5,599 bases of DNA. Origin: Anaerolineales bacterium UBA4826 (GTDB lineage: Bacteria; Chloroflexota; Anaerolineae; UBA4142). The position numbers and the translations under genes were made by a program. The stretch lies in contig DHFK01000233.1 in assembly GCA_002400365.1 (NCBI GenBank), positions 1,436 through 7,034 on the forward strand. The letters run 5' to 3'. Position 1 is the first letter of the stretch. Every line of letters starts with the position of its first letter. Shown here in pieces: positions 1-5,512 of the stretch. Below the pieces are notes generated by a model that worked only from the letters and a program-made list of their open reading frames with translations, had not been told where the DNA came from and made no database searches.

Positions 1-1
1 C

Positions 2-709
2 ACGCACTGGCGCGGGGAGATCGGCACGGCTTTCACTAGCGAGACTGAGTGGCAGACGTGGTTCGCGTCGTATCGCGCCTTTATCAACCACTACGCCGAC
101 CTGGCGCAGGCGAACGCGGTGGAGCAATTCGCGATCGGCACCGAATTGATTGGCACAAGCGGGCGCGAAACCGATTGGCGCAACGTCATCGGCGACGTCC
201 GCAGTCGCTTTAGCGGTCCCATTGTCTACGCCAGCAACCACAGCGGCGAGGAGACCAGCATTCACTGGTGGGATGCCGTGGACTATATCGGCGTGGACGC
301 CTACTATCCCCTGACCAATCAGAATAATCCGACACTGGCTGAACTGAAGACTGCGTGGGCTACGCCGGCAACCACTTTGGAGAACCTGTCCAAGCAATAC
401 AACCGCCCCATCATCCTTACTGAGATCGGCTATCGCAGCGTTGACGGAGCGAATCAGCATCCCTGGGAATGGCAATCCGGTGGCACGGTTGATCTGCAAG
501 AGCAAGCCGATTGCTACCGCGCTGTCTTGGAGACCTTCTGGGGCAAGTCATGGCTCCGAGGAATCTATTGGTGGTATTGGAGCACTGACCCAAACCAAGG
601 TGGCGCGGCGGACATGGACTATACACCTCACGACAAACCCGCCGAACAAGTCTTGAAACAATTCTATCTCCTGCCCGTGTACCTTCCGATTGTTCCCAAG
701 GCGAATTGA
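2..709 (+). CDS. GH113-like glycoside hydrolase, C-terminal part (5' end outside window)
   Basis: The frame is open from the window edge and ends at TGA 707-709, leaving 235 visible residues of a TIM-barrel hydrolase. GH113 members include beta-mannanases that act on mannan-type polysaccharides by a retaining mechanism. Visible landmarks follow the family order. The GTEL strand carries the probable acid/base Glu (codon 143-145). Next comes a WRNVIGDVR helix, then VYASN, then WWDAVDYIGVDAYYPL. The probable nucleophile Glu lies in LTEIGYRS (codon 422-424), and the last barrel strand is GIYWWYWSTDP. The first barrel strands and any signal peptide lie upstream. The protein ends in a hydrophobic tail, VYLPIVPKAN, outside the barrel and similar to the end of the metalloprotease at 1183-3555, which suggests export. 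A GTG at 119 is internal and not the start. Substrate is not proven: related GH53- or GH17-like clan A enzymes remain possible, but the TEIGYRS context favours GH113. Confidence 0.85.
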   Translation, partial: THWRGEIGTAFTSETEWQTWFASYRAFINHYADLAQANAVEQFAIGTELIGTSGRETDWRNVIGDVRSRFSGPIVYASNHSGEETSIHWWDAVDYIGVDAYYPLTNQNNPTLAELKTAWATPATTLENLSKQYNRPIILTEIGYRSVDGANQHPWEWQSGGTVDLQEQADCYRAVLETFWGKSWLRGIYWWYWSTDPNQGGAADMDYTPHDKPAEQVLKQFYLLPVYLPIVPKAN

Positions 710-725
710 AGAACAACGATTCTTT

Positions 726-750
726 TTGCAATGTTTCGCTTTGCCATAAT
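726..750 (+). promoter_or_regulatory. Degenerate promoter of the truncated gene copy
   Basis: A CATAAT hexamer (745-750) lies six bases before the GTG at 757, as TATAAT does before the intact copy at 3790. The TTGCAA at 726-731 parallels TTGCAT at 3756-3761, but here the spacer is only 13 bases against 16. It was probably copied with the gene start and has decayed; activity is doubtful. Confidence 0.35.
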
Positions 751-878
751 GCCGCCGTGAAATTTGCCAACGCACTGCTCGTGGTCCTCCTCGCGGTCTT
801 TGCCGTCGCGCCGCTGGAATACTCCGGCGCGTTTCAGTCCCACACCGACTTGCTCGCCGCCTACAACCTCATCAACCT
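744..878 (+). repeat. Direct repeat, copy A (5' end of the GT-C-like gene)
   Basis: This stretch matches 3777-3911 without gaps at a constant offset of 3033 bases. From start codon to breakpoint, 757-878 differs from 3790-3911 at 8 of 122 positions (about 93% identical), and 5 of the 8 changes alter the residue. Weaker similarity extends left to a T-rich TTGCA motif near 722-730 (compare 3751-3760), with a 3-base length difference in the promoter spacer. The match stops sharply at 878, immediately before TG and a run of C. Confidence 0.9.
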
Positions 879-894
879 GCCCCCCCCCCACTAG
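757..894 (+). pseudogene. Truncated 5' copy of the GT-C/PTPS-related membrane protein gene
   Basis: A GTG-started frame of 45 codons ends at TAG 892-894. Its first 41 codons match the start of the gene at 3790: both have the membrane segment LLVVLLAVFAVAPLEY and then GAFQSHT-LLAAYNLINL. After codon 41 it diverges into a run of prolines encoded by ten C and stops. One membrane helix without the rest of the roughly 570-residue protein cannot be a functional enzyme, so it is best treated as a gene remnant left by duplication or insertion. Differences from the full gene are K/R at residue 2, N/Y at 5, A/P at 6, S/P at 23 and D/G at 31. The GTG is chosen by homology; the frame is also open a little further upstream. 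A small expressed membrane peptide cannot be excluded, because a promoter-like hexamer is retained. Confidence 0.75.
880..889. repeat. C10 homopolymer at the truncation point
   Basis: Ten consecutive C start two bases after the end of the homology with the intact gene copy. It is the only run of this length in the window. It may be a true slippage-prone tract, the scar of a joining event, or a sequencing/assembly artefact (poly-G on the other strand). Confidence 0.85.
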
Positions 895-999
895 ACAAAA
901 ACCAATAAATGGCGCGATAATCGCAACAGTAGAGTCCGGCGCAGGCGATGATTGCCTCTTTGTGATCTCTGATGAAAGGAGATTGCAACGCACCATATT

Positions 1000-1047
1000 A
1001 GACCGACCCCCAAATCTTCGACCAACGGTCAGTAGATGGGTCGGTCT
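1000..1047 (+). terminator. Candidate terminator or structured RNA hairpin
   Basis: AGACCGACCC (1000-1009) pairs perfectly with GGGTCGGTCT (1038-1047). The 28-base loop contains a second small hairpin, GACC/GGTC (1020-1023 / 1027-1030). It is followed by TTGCTTT, only a weak U-tract. It may terminate transcription from the truncated gene copy or be part of the leader of the metalloprotease mRNA. Confidence 0.4.
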
Positions 1048-1130
1048 TTGCTTTCCTACGGGAAGAAAAGAGGTGCATCCATCAGCCAATAAACCCAATC
1101 CGTTTTTCTATCGTCCAATTGCAAATTAGA

Positions 1131-1155
1131 GGCGCGATCCCTAACCGGTCGCGCC
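1131..1155 (+). promoter_or_regulatory. GC-rich leader hairpin upstream of the metalloprotease
   Basis: GGCGCGA (1131-1137) is a perfect inverted repeat of TCGCGCC (1149-1155), extendable inward by a U-G and a C-G pair. It ends 11 bases before the Shine-Dalgarno core, so it could stabilise the mRNA leader or affect translation. The regulatory role is inferred. Confidence 0.35.
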
Positions 1156-1166
1156 CGCAAGATACG

Positions 1167-1173
1167 AGAGGAG
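1167..1173 (+). promoter_or_regulatory. Shine-Dalgarno site of the metalloprotease
   Basis: AGAGGAG lies nine bases before ATG 1183-1185. This supports that start and contrasts with the gene at 3790, which lacks any such site. Confidence 0.8.
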
Positions 1174-1182
1174 AAGCAAACC

Positions 1183-3555
1183 ATGAAGCACAAACCGTTT
1201 TCTCTAACTTCGGCCCTGGGCTTGCTCATACTTGCAGTCATTGTACTCCCAAGCCCAGAGTCATCCGCGCGCCCGATGAATGTTCCGCCGTCCGCCGCGC
1301 CTCAACAAAGCGATGTGATTGCGGACAAGCATTTCTCCGATATGGTCGGCGCGCTTGCCCCACAAATCAGCGGCGCGCAGAAAATTATCGTGATCCGCGC
1401 CGTGGCGAGCGACGATGCCGGAATCACGACGCGCTATACCCAAGCGCAAGTGCAGACTTTGTTCGACAGTCAATTGAACACGTTGTGGAAGAACACTTCC
1501 TACAACACTATTTCGATCAATGCTACCGCCACTTCCCTCGTCACATTGCCCCAGAACCGATCGGCTTATCTCGGATCCGGCGGGAGCAGTCTCGGCAACC
1601 TGAATCTCGCGTTAAACGATGCCATCGCCGCGGCCAGCGGACTCGGACTCGATTATACGGGTGTCAAGGCAGTGATGGTGCTGATGGGATTGCCGGCGGG
1701 CTCTTTCTTCTTTCGCGGTGTGGAAAACACCATCATGTTGCCCATCGGCGCGGGCGGCAGTCTGGTTGCCTCCCCCGCGGCGCTCTTCGCCGAAAATCGA
1801 ACTGAAGCGGAACCGTACGTCTGGGGACGCTGGGCGCATGAGATCGGTCATGCTTTTCAAAGCGGTGGACCGGCGCACCCTTCCAACTACAACAATGAAT
1901 TCGAGTTGATGGACGATCTCTATCCCGGACAAACCGGCATGTTCGAGAAATACATCCCTACCGGTTTTCCGGGTTGGATGCCAGCCGGCAAATACACGGT
2001 CATTCCCATCACGCCCCCTGGCACTCAGTGCGGCGGCACTGTCTTCATCGCGGCGGAGGAGCTCAGTCCAGGCGCGGTCGTCGCACAGCAAGCCCTGGTG
2101 GCTCAGCTAAGCGCTGGCCTTTATTACATGGTCAGTGTGCGGAAAAAGATGAACGGGGATGAGTTGTATCCGATCCCGGACGAAGGCGTACTGATCGAGC
2201 GCGTCGTCGTCGGGGCTGATCCCTGGGTGACTGTTCAAGGCAAGGGAGGCAATCGCGATGTTCTTTGGAAAGATGGCGACACTTTTAGTTCGCCTGAGAA
2301 CATTCAGTTCATCATTGCCAGCACAGTTGATCCCAACGTCTATCGCGTCACCGTCCGCTGCCAGAACACTGGTCAGCCCGACGCCTTCTTGACGCCGTGG
2401 CTGACGCCGCCGTTAAACACCTACGAGACCACTGACATTTGGATTGACAGTAACTGCAACGGCTTTGGAACCTTTCAGTACGGGACCTATATCCCGAGCG
2501 GCGATAGCACCCCGGTTGGCAATGGCAACGGCGATAATCCGTGCTCGAACCATGTTAATCGAGTTTACGCGCGCATCCGCAACATCGGGACGCAGCCCGC
2601 GAATAATGTCGTGGTCAACTTTGAAGTGACCGATCCCTTGGGCGTGGGGGTTGCCGGCGCGAGTGGCTGGGCGGCAATTGGAACAGCAACCTCAGCCACT
2701 TTTCCAGGTCTCACGTCTATTCCCGTTGGCGGCTACACCGACGTGTATGTGAACTGGACTCCCTCCATTGCTTCGCCGCCGACCGGCGACTTTGATTTTC
2801 ATTCCTGCATTCGCGTCCGGATCAATCAGGTTACCTCTCCTTCGACAGAGTTCACCACGGCAAACAACATGGCTCAGGAGAACATCGCTCAGTTCTATTC
2901 GCCGCCTGCGTCCGGCGGCGCGGGCGCGCCAATCAACCAGGTCATCCACCTCATCAACGATTCGTCCATTGTGACAAAGACCTATAGTCTTTTCTGGACG
3001 CACGACCTGCCGCCCGACTGGACATTGGACGTCAACTCGAATCAGACGGAGATTGTCCTACCGCCGAGTGGCGTGCGCGATTTGCCGGTGAAGGTCATTC
3101 CCAATGGTGTCCGCACCGCGGGTCAGGTCTTTCACATCCACGTCGCAGCCAATTACAGCCGGCTGCTGGTCAACACTCTAAACGGCACCGACCATGTTGA
3201 GAATCCCTTGCTCGGCGGAGTAAATTTCCAGATTCGCATTGCCGATCCATCTCGGCTCTCAATTCAGCCGTCGCGCAGTCGAGACGGCGTCAGGGTAAAA
3301 GGCCAAGTCACGCCGGCGGATCCGCAGGGGCGCGGCAGGAATGTCATGGTTGACCTGCTTGACGGGATGGGCAGGATCTTCATTAGCCGACTCGCCACGA
3401 CCGATGGCATGGGCAACTTTGACGAATTCTTCCAGGGGAATGCCGCTGCCATATACGCGGCGGCTAACTTCATGGGTGAGCAAGATCTGGCTGGCTCGTT
3501 CGATCATCGCCTGATTGAGCCTGCTTATTTGTTCCTGCCCTTGATCCTCAGGTAG
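1183..3555 (+). CDS. Secreted M6-like zinc metalloprotease with CARDB-like domain
   Basis: This 790-residue exported protein starts with a lysine-containing head and a hydrophobic stretch (about 7-24), then a likely cleavage site near SSARP (27-31). The peptidase domain, about 65-400, carries WAHEIGH (217-223), the HExxH zinc and catalytic motif, followed by EFELMDDLYPG (239-249) and GFPGWMP (261-267). The segment LYYMVSVRKKMNGDELYPIP and EGVLIERV (313-341) resembles the conserved strand region after the catalytic site in M6 (immune inhibitor A-like) peptidases. The classical metzincin pattern HExxHxxGxxH is not met (Q226, G229). H232, or an acidic residue in 239-245, must supply the third ligand. 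Residues about 452-570 look like a CARDB domain (VYARIRNIGTQPANNVVVNF), followed by beta-rich domains at about 580-690 and 690-775. The protein ends in AYLFLPLILR. It probably degrades extracellular protein. A strong Shine-Dalgarno site fixes the start, and direct repeats flank the gene's module. Confidence 0.75.
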   Translation: MKHKPFSLTSALGLLILAVIVLPSPESSARPMNVPPSAAPQQSDVIADKHFSDMVGALAPQISGAQKIIVIRAVASDDAGITTRYTQAQVQTLFDSQLNTLWKNTSYNTISINATATSLVTLPQNRSAYLGSGGSSLGNLNLALNDAIAAASGLGLDYTGVKAVMVLMGLPAGSFFFRGVENTIMLPIGAGGSLVASPAALFAENRTEAEPYVWGRWAHEIGHAFQSGGPAHPSNYNNEFELMDDLYPGQTGMFEKYIPTGFPGWMPAGKYTVIPITPPGTQCGGTVFIAAEELSPGAVVAQQALVAQLSAGLYYMVSVRKKMNGDELYPIPDEGVLIERVVVGADPWVTVQGKGGNRDVLWKDGDTFSSPENIQFIIASTVDPNVYRVTVRCQNTGQPDAFLTPWLTPPLNTYETTDIWIDSNCNGFGTFQYGTYIPSGDSTPVGNGNGDNPCSNHVNRVYARIRNIGTQPANNVVVNFEVTDPLGVGVAGASGWAAIGTATSATFPGLTSIPVGGYTDVYVNWTPSIASPPTGDFDFHSCIRVRINQVTSPSTEFTTANNMAQENIAQFYSPPASGGAGAPINQVIHLINDSSIVTKTYSLFWTHDLPPDWTLDVNSNQTEIVLPPSGVRDLPVKVIPNGVRTAGQVFHIHVAANYSRLLVNTLNGTDHVENPLLGGVNFQIRIADPSRLSIQPSRSRDGVRVKGQVTPADPQGRGRNVMVDLLDGMGRIFISRLATTDGMGNFDEFFQGNAAAIYAAANFMGEQDLAGSFDHRLIEPAYLFLPLILR

Positions 3556-3584
3556 CGATAGCGCATCAACCTCCCCGCAAAAGC

Positions 3585-3735
3585 GGCTCGCCTCCTTCTG
3601 AAAGGGTAACTCAGCCTGTCATTTCGAGGCGCGGTCTTTGCGCCGAGAAATCTCGTCATAGCGGCAACGAGATTTCTCGCTCCGCTCGAAATGACAGGTG
3701 GGCTGAGCAACCTGAAATGTAGAAGGAGGCGAGCC
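3585..3735. repeat. Nested inverted repeat; outer arms form an interrupted 15-bp hairpin
   Basis: A 15-base arm at 3585-3599 is the exact reverse complement of 3721-3735. If the 108-bp insertion (3604-3711) and one copy of its CTGAAA flank are removed, the two arms close into a 37-base hairpin with the 7-base loop GAAATGT. Placed 30 bases after the metalloprotease stop, the original hairpin was probably its transcription terminator or a REP-like element. No U-tract directly follows it, although T7 occurs at 3751-3757. Confidence 0.8.
3604..3711. mobile_element. 108-bp MITE-like palindromic element with 6-bp direct repeats
   Basis: The element is flanked by CTGAAA at 3598-3603 and 3712-3717, which look like target-site duplications. 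Its ends are imperfect inverted repeats: GGGTAACTCAGCC on the left, and GGTTGCTCAGCC when the right end is reverse-complemented. Inside, CCTGTCATTTCGAG (3615-3628) pairs with 3685-3698, and the 13-base arm CGAGAAATCTCGT (3644-3656) pairs with 3667-3679 around a 10-base loop. The left arm also carries a small GGCGC/GCGCC hairpin (3628-3632 / 3640-3644) that the right arm lacks. It encodes no protein. The GTCATTTCGAG core belongs to a type of dispersed palindromic repeat seen in many bacterial genomes; mobility is inferred from the flanks. Confidence 0.7.
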
Positions 3736-3755
3736 CGGAGGGCGTAGACGTTTTT

Positions 3756-3783
3756 TTGCATCCCTACTCTTTGATGCTATAAT
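3756..3783 (+). promoter_or_regulatory. Promoter of the GT-C-like gene, leaderless type
   Basis: TATAAT (3778-3783) is a perfect -10 hexamer. TTGCAT (3756-3761) lies 16 bases upstream as a partial -35. The GTG start codon begins seven bases after the -10, where transcription itself would be expected to start, and there is no Shine-Dalgarno sequence. Together these point to a leaderless mRNA. Confidence 0.65.
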
Positions 3784-3911
3784 GCCACCGTGAGATTTGC
3801 CTACCCATTGCTCGTGGTCCTCCTCGCGGTCTTTGCCGTCGCGCCGCTGGAATACCCCGGCGCGTTTCAGTCCCACACCGGCTTGCTCGCCGCTTATAAC
3901 CTCATCAACCT
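3777..3911 (+). repeat. Direct repeat, copy B (5' end of the intact gene)
   Basis: This is the intact partner of 744-878: -10 hexamer, GTG start and first 41 codons of the membrane-protein gene. The two copies bracket about 2.9 kb containing the metalloprotease and the palindromic element. Confidence 0.9.
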
Positions 3912-5502
3912 CGACCAGAACCCTCGCCTAGATTGGGCGCCGACGGTCGGTCGCGTGTTTGACTTGTTCCGCACCGACGGCGCGCTGCCGTACCTGGCCG
4001 CGGAACTCTTTCACCTCATCGGCTTTGACTATCTCACCGCGATCAAACTTGTGTACGCGCTGGCGTGGATCGCCAGTGGCTTGGCGATGTATGCGCTTGC
4101 CCGCCGGTTTTTCAGCCAAGCCGGCGCACTCCTCGCGGCAACCGCGTACGTCTACCTGCCCTATCACATCGCGACGATCTACGTGCGCGGCGCGTTCGCG
4201 GAATCAGTCGCGTGGGCAGTGATGCCGGTCGCGCTGCTCACAGTCGTCAGTAGTCAGTCGCCAGTAGCCAGTCGTTTGCGTTTTACGTTTTACGTTTTAC
4301 CTTTCGCTTTGCTCTTTCTCACCCAACCCGGCATCGCGCTTCTCTTTGCGCCCGTTGCGTTCGCAGTCGCTGCCGCGCTGCACTGGAACAAACCGAGCCA
4401 TTCGCTATCTGCTATGACTGTGCCGCACTTCGGCGCAGCCAGCCATCTGCTATTCGCCATCGTCGGCGGTTTGGCGCTCGGCGCGCTGCTCTACCTACCG
4501 ACGATTTTGCGCTACGGCGCAACCAGCGCGCGCGATGGGTTTAGCGCGAACTTTGTTTTACCCTTCCAACTGTTCTCCGCGCTGTGGGGATTCGGCATGA
4601 GCACCGGCAGTTTCCTTGACAAATTCCCGCTACAACTCGGCGTCGCGCCGGTTGGGCTGGCGATCATCGCGGTCGCGCTGGCGGCGCGCGGCGTGGTCGA
4701 ATCGAATTTGACGGCTAACTCAGCAAGTCGGCTTGAAGCCGACTTGCACCCGACCGAGCCGGTCGTTTCCAACGACCGACGACTCGCGCGCCGCGCGCTC
4801 GCCGTCTTTCTCGGCGCTGCCATCGTGCTGACGCTGCTGACCTTTGAAATCGCCGCGCCGCTGTGGAATATCCTCGGCGGATTCGTCACGTATCCCTGGC
4901 AGTTGCTCGCGTTCGTCGGGCTAGCGCTCGCGCTCGTCGCCGGCTCTGTGATCGAATTCGATCCGCGCTGGTCGCGCCCGGCGATGCTGGCGTTCTCTGT
5001 CGCGCTGCCCGTCGTCGCGAGTTACGGCTATCTCGCGCCGCGTTTTCTCGACGTCGTTCCCACCCGCCCGCCGATTGCGATTTTCGGCAACAATGAAATT
5101 GCGCTGTGGGACTATCGCATCGTCGGTCCGCTGCGTCACGGCGCGACGTTGCGTGTGCAGGTGACCTGGCAGGCGCTACGCCCGGTGGATCACGATTACA
5201 CCGTGTTCGTCCATGCGATTAACGAGGACGGCAAGACGTACGGGGAGGAGGATGCCAAGCCGCTAGACGGCGCGCTGCCGACGATCAAGTGGATGCCGGG
5301 CGAAGTAATCACCGACACGCATACGATCCAGATTGACGTGGAGGGTCCGCGCGAAGGTTATCACTTGGAATTTGGCTTGTATGTCGCGGCGACCGGCAAC
5401 CGCGCGCTCACCGACACTGGCGCAGACCATCTGATTCTACCGCGTCCCGGCGATCCGGAACCGATCATCACCGAACAACTGCCGCCGAAGAAAACGCCAT
5501 AG
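3790..5502 (+). CDS. PTPS-related / GT-C-like multi-membrane protein with C-terminal beta domain
   Basis: This 570-residue membrane protein starts at GTG; an in-frame TGA at 3772-3774 rules out a longer form. About ten membrane segments are visible, for example 5-20, 84-103, 110-126, 137-153, 219-238, 282-299, 335-353, 369-386 and 397-412. The block AYVYLPYHIATIYVRGAFAE (119-138) and the preceding AAELFHLIGFDYLTAIKLVY (70-89) match the pattern of the '6-pyruvoyl-tetrahydropterin synthase-related' membrane family (PF10131 type). That family resembles GT-C glycosyltransferases that use lipid-linked sugars, so transfer of sugar to an envelope acceptor is the likely role, unproven. The first loop reads SHTG and has no obvious catalytic Asp. 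Residues about 428-552, with VTWQALRPVDHDYTVFVHAI and WMPGEVITD, form a beta-rich domain of a kind often attached to Chloroflexota membrane glycosyltransferases. Repeat-derived segments lie at residues 151-171 and 312-330. A leaderless promoter precedes it; a palindromic repeat follows. Confidence 0.75.
   Translation: MRFAYPLLVVLLAVFAVAPLEYPGAFQSHTGLLAAYNLINLDQNPRLDWAPTVGRVFDLFRTDGALPYLAAELFHLIGFDYLTAIKLVYALAWIASGLAMYALARRFFSQAGALLAATAYVYLPYHIATIYVRGAFAESVAWAVMPVALLTVVSSQSPVASRLRFTFYVLPFALLFLTQPGIALLFAPVAFAVAAALHWNKPSHSLSAMTVPHFGAASHLLFAIVGGLALGALLYLPTILRYGATSARDGFSANFVLPFQLFSALWGFGMSTGSFLDKFPLQLGVAPVGLAIIAVALAARGVVESNLTANSASRLEADLHPTEPVVSNDRRLARRALAVFLGAAIVLTLLTFEIAAPLWNILGGFVTYPWQLLAFVGLALALVAGSVIEFDPRWSRPAMLAFSVALPVVASYGYLAPRFLDVVPTRPPIAIFGNNEIALWDYRIVGPLRHGATLRVQVTWQALRPVDHDYTVFVHAINEDGKTYGEEDAKPLDGALPTIKWMPGEVITDTHTIQIDVEGPREGYHLEFGLYVAATGNRALTDTGADHLILPRPGDPEPIITEQLPPKKTP
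4241..4300 (+). repeat. Tandem heptamer array inside the coding sequence
   Basis: Five 7-base units follow each other at 4241-4275: CAGTCGT, CAGTAGT, CAGTCGC, CAGTAGC, CAGTCGT (consensus CAGTMGY). Three units of GTTTTAC follow at 4280-4300. The whole tract is translated in frame as residues 151 to 171, between predicted membrane segments. Its base composition (T-rich GTTTTAC) differs clearly from the GC-rich codon usage around it. Confidence 0.85.
4400..4458 (+). repeat. Two short heptamer pairs inside the coding sequence
   Basis: ATTCGCT-ATCTGCT (4400-4413) and ATCTGCT-ATTCGCC (4445-4458) are tandem 7-base units of one consensus, ATYYGCY, separated by 31 bases. They fall in the loop and start of the next membrane helix (residues about 204-223). 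With only two units each, this is weaker than the array at 4241-4300. Confidence 0.4.
4723..4778. repeat. Double palindrome inserted in frame in the coding sequence
   Basis: GCAAGTCGGCTT (4723-4734) and its exact reverse complement (4736-4747) form a 25-base palindrome with a single central base. Twelve bases further on, CGGTCGTT (4760-4767) pairs with AACGACCG (4771-4778). The tract encodes residues about 312-330 (ASRLEADLHPTEPVVSNDR), a hydrophilic loop between membrane segments. It looks like a palindromic repeat absorbed into the protein. The nine bases TAACTCAGC just left of it (4716-4724) also occur at the left end of the intergenic element (3607-3615). Confidence 0.75.
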
Positions 5503-5512
5503 TACGAACTGT

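Larger units (their letters stand above)
895..1182. other. 288-bp intergenic region with several hairpins, no convincing gene
   Basis: No reading frame here has a credible start, ribosome binding site or recognisable protein. The stretch holds a short hairpin around 965-983 (ATCTC / GAGAT), the long inverted repeat at 1000-1047, a GC-rich inverted repeat at 1131-1155, and the ribosome binding site of the next gene. I do not recognise it as a known riboswitch class. No clear -35/-10 pair for the metalloprotease could be picked by eye, although its promoter must lie here or upstream. Confidence 0.6.

Noticed and set aside
911..1050. Known riboswitch (fluoride or c-di-GMP type)
   Set aside because: GATG-containing hairpins are present, but the conserved core bases and pseudoknot pattern of those classes could not be laid out.
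764..1129. 121-residue plus-strand frame across the C10 tract
   Set aside because: As it stands it starts out of frame within the truncated gene copy, is proline/threonine-rich from GC-rich DNA and matches no family I recognise. It is discussed only as a possible slippage product.
1119..1805. 228-residue plus-strand frame overlapping the protease start
   Set aside because: It is an Arg/His/Cys-rich shadow of the metalloprotease in another frame, without a ribosome binding site or a recognisable domain.
3619..3876. Minus-strand frame containing CHFERSEKSR
   Set aside because: It is a translation of the GTCATTTCGAG palindromic repeat plus the antisense of the membrane-protein gene start, a common spurious peptide, with no ribosome binding site.
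4241..4300. CRISPR-like array
   Set aside because: The units are 7 bases in direct tandem with no spacers, so it is a simple repeat and not a CRISPR array.
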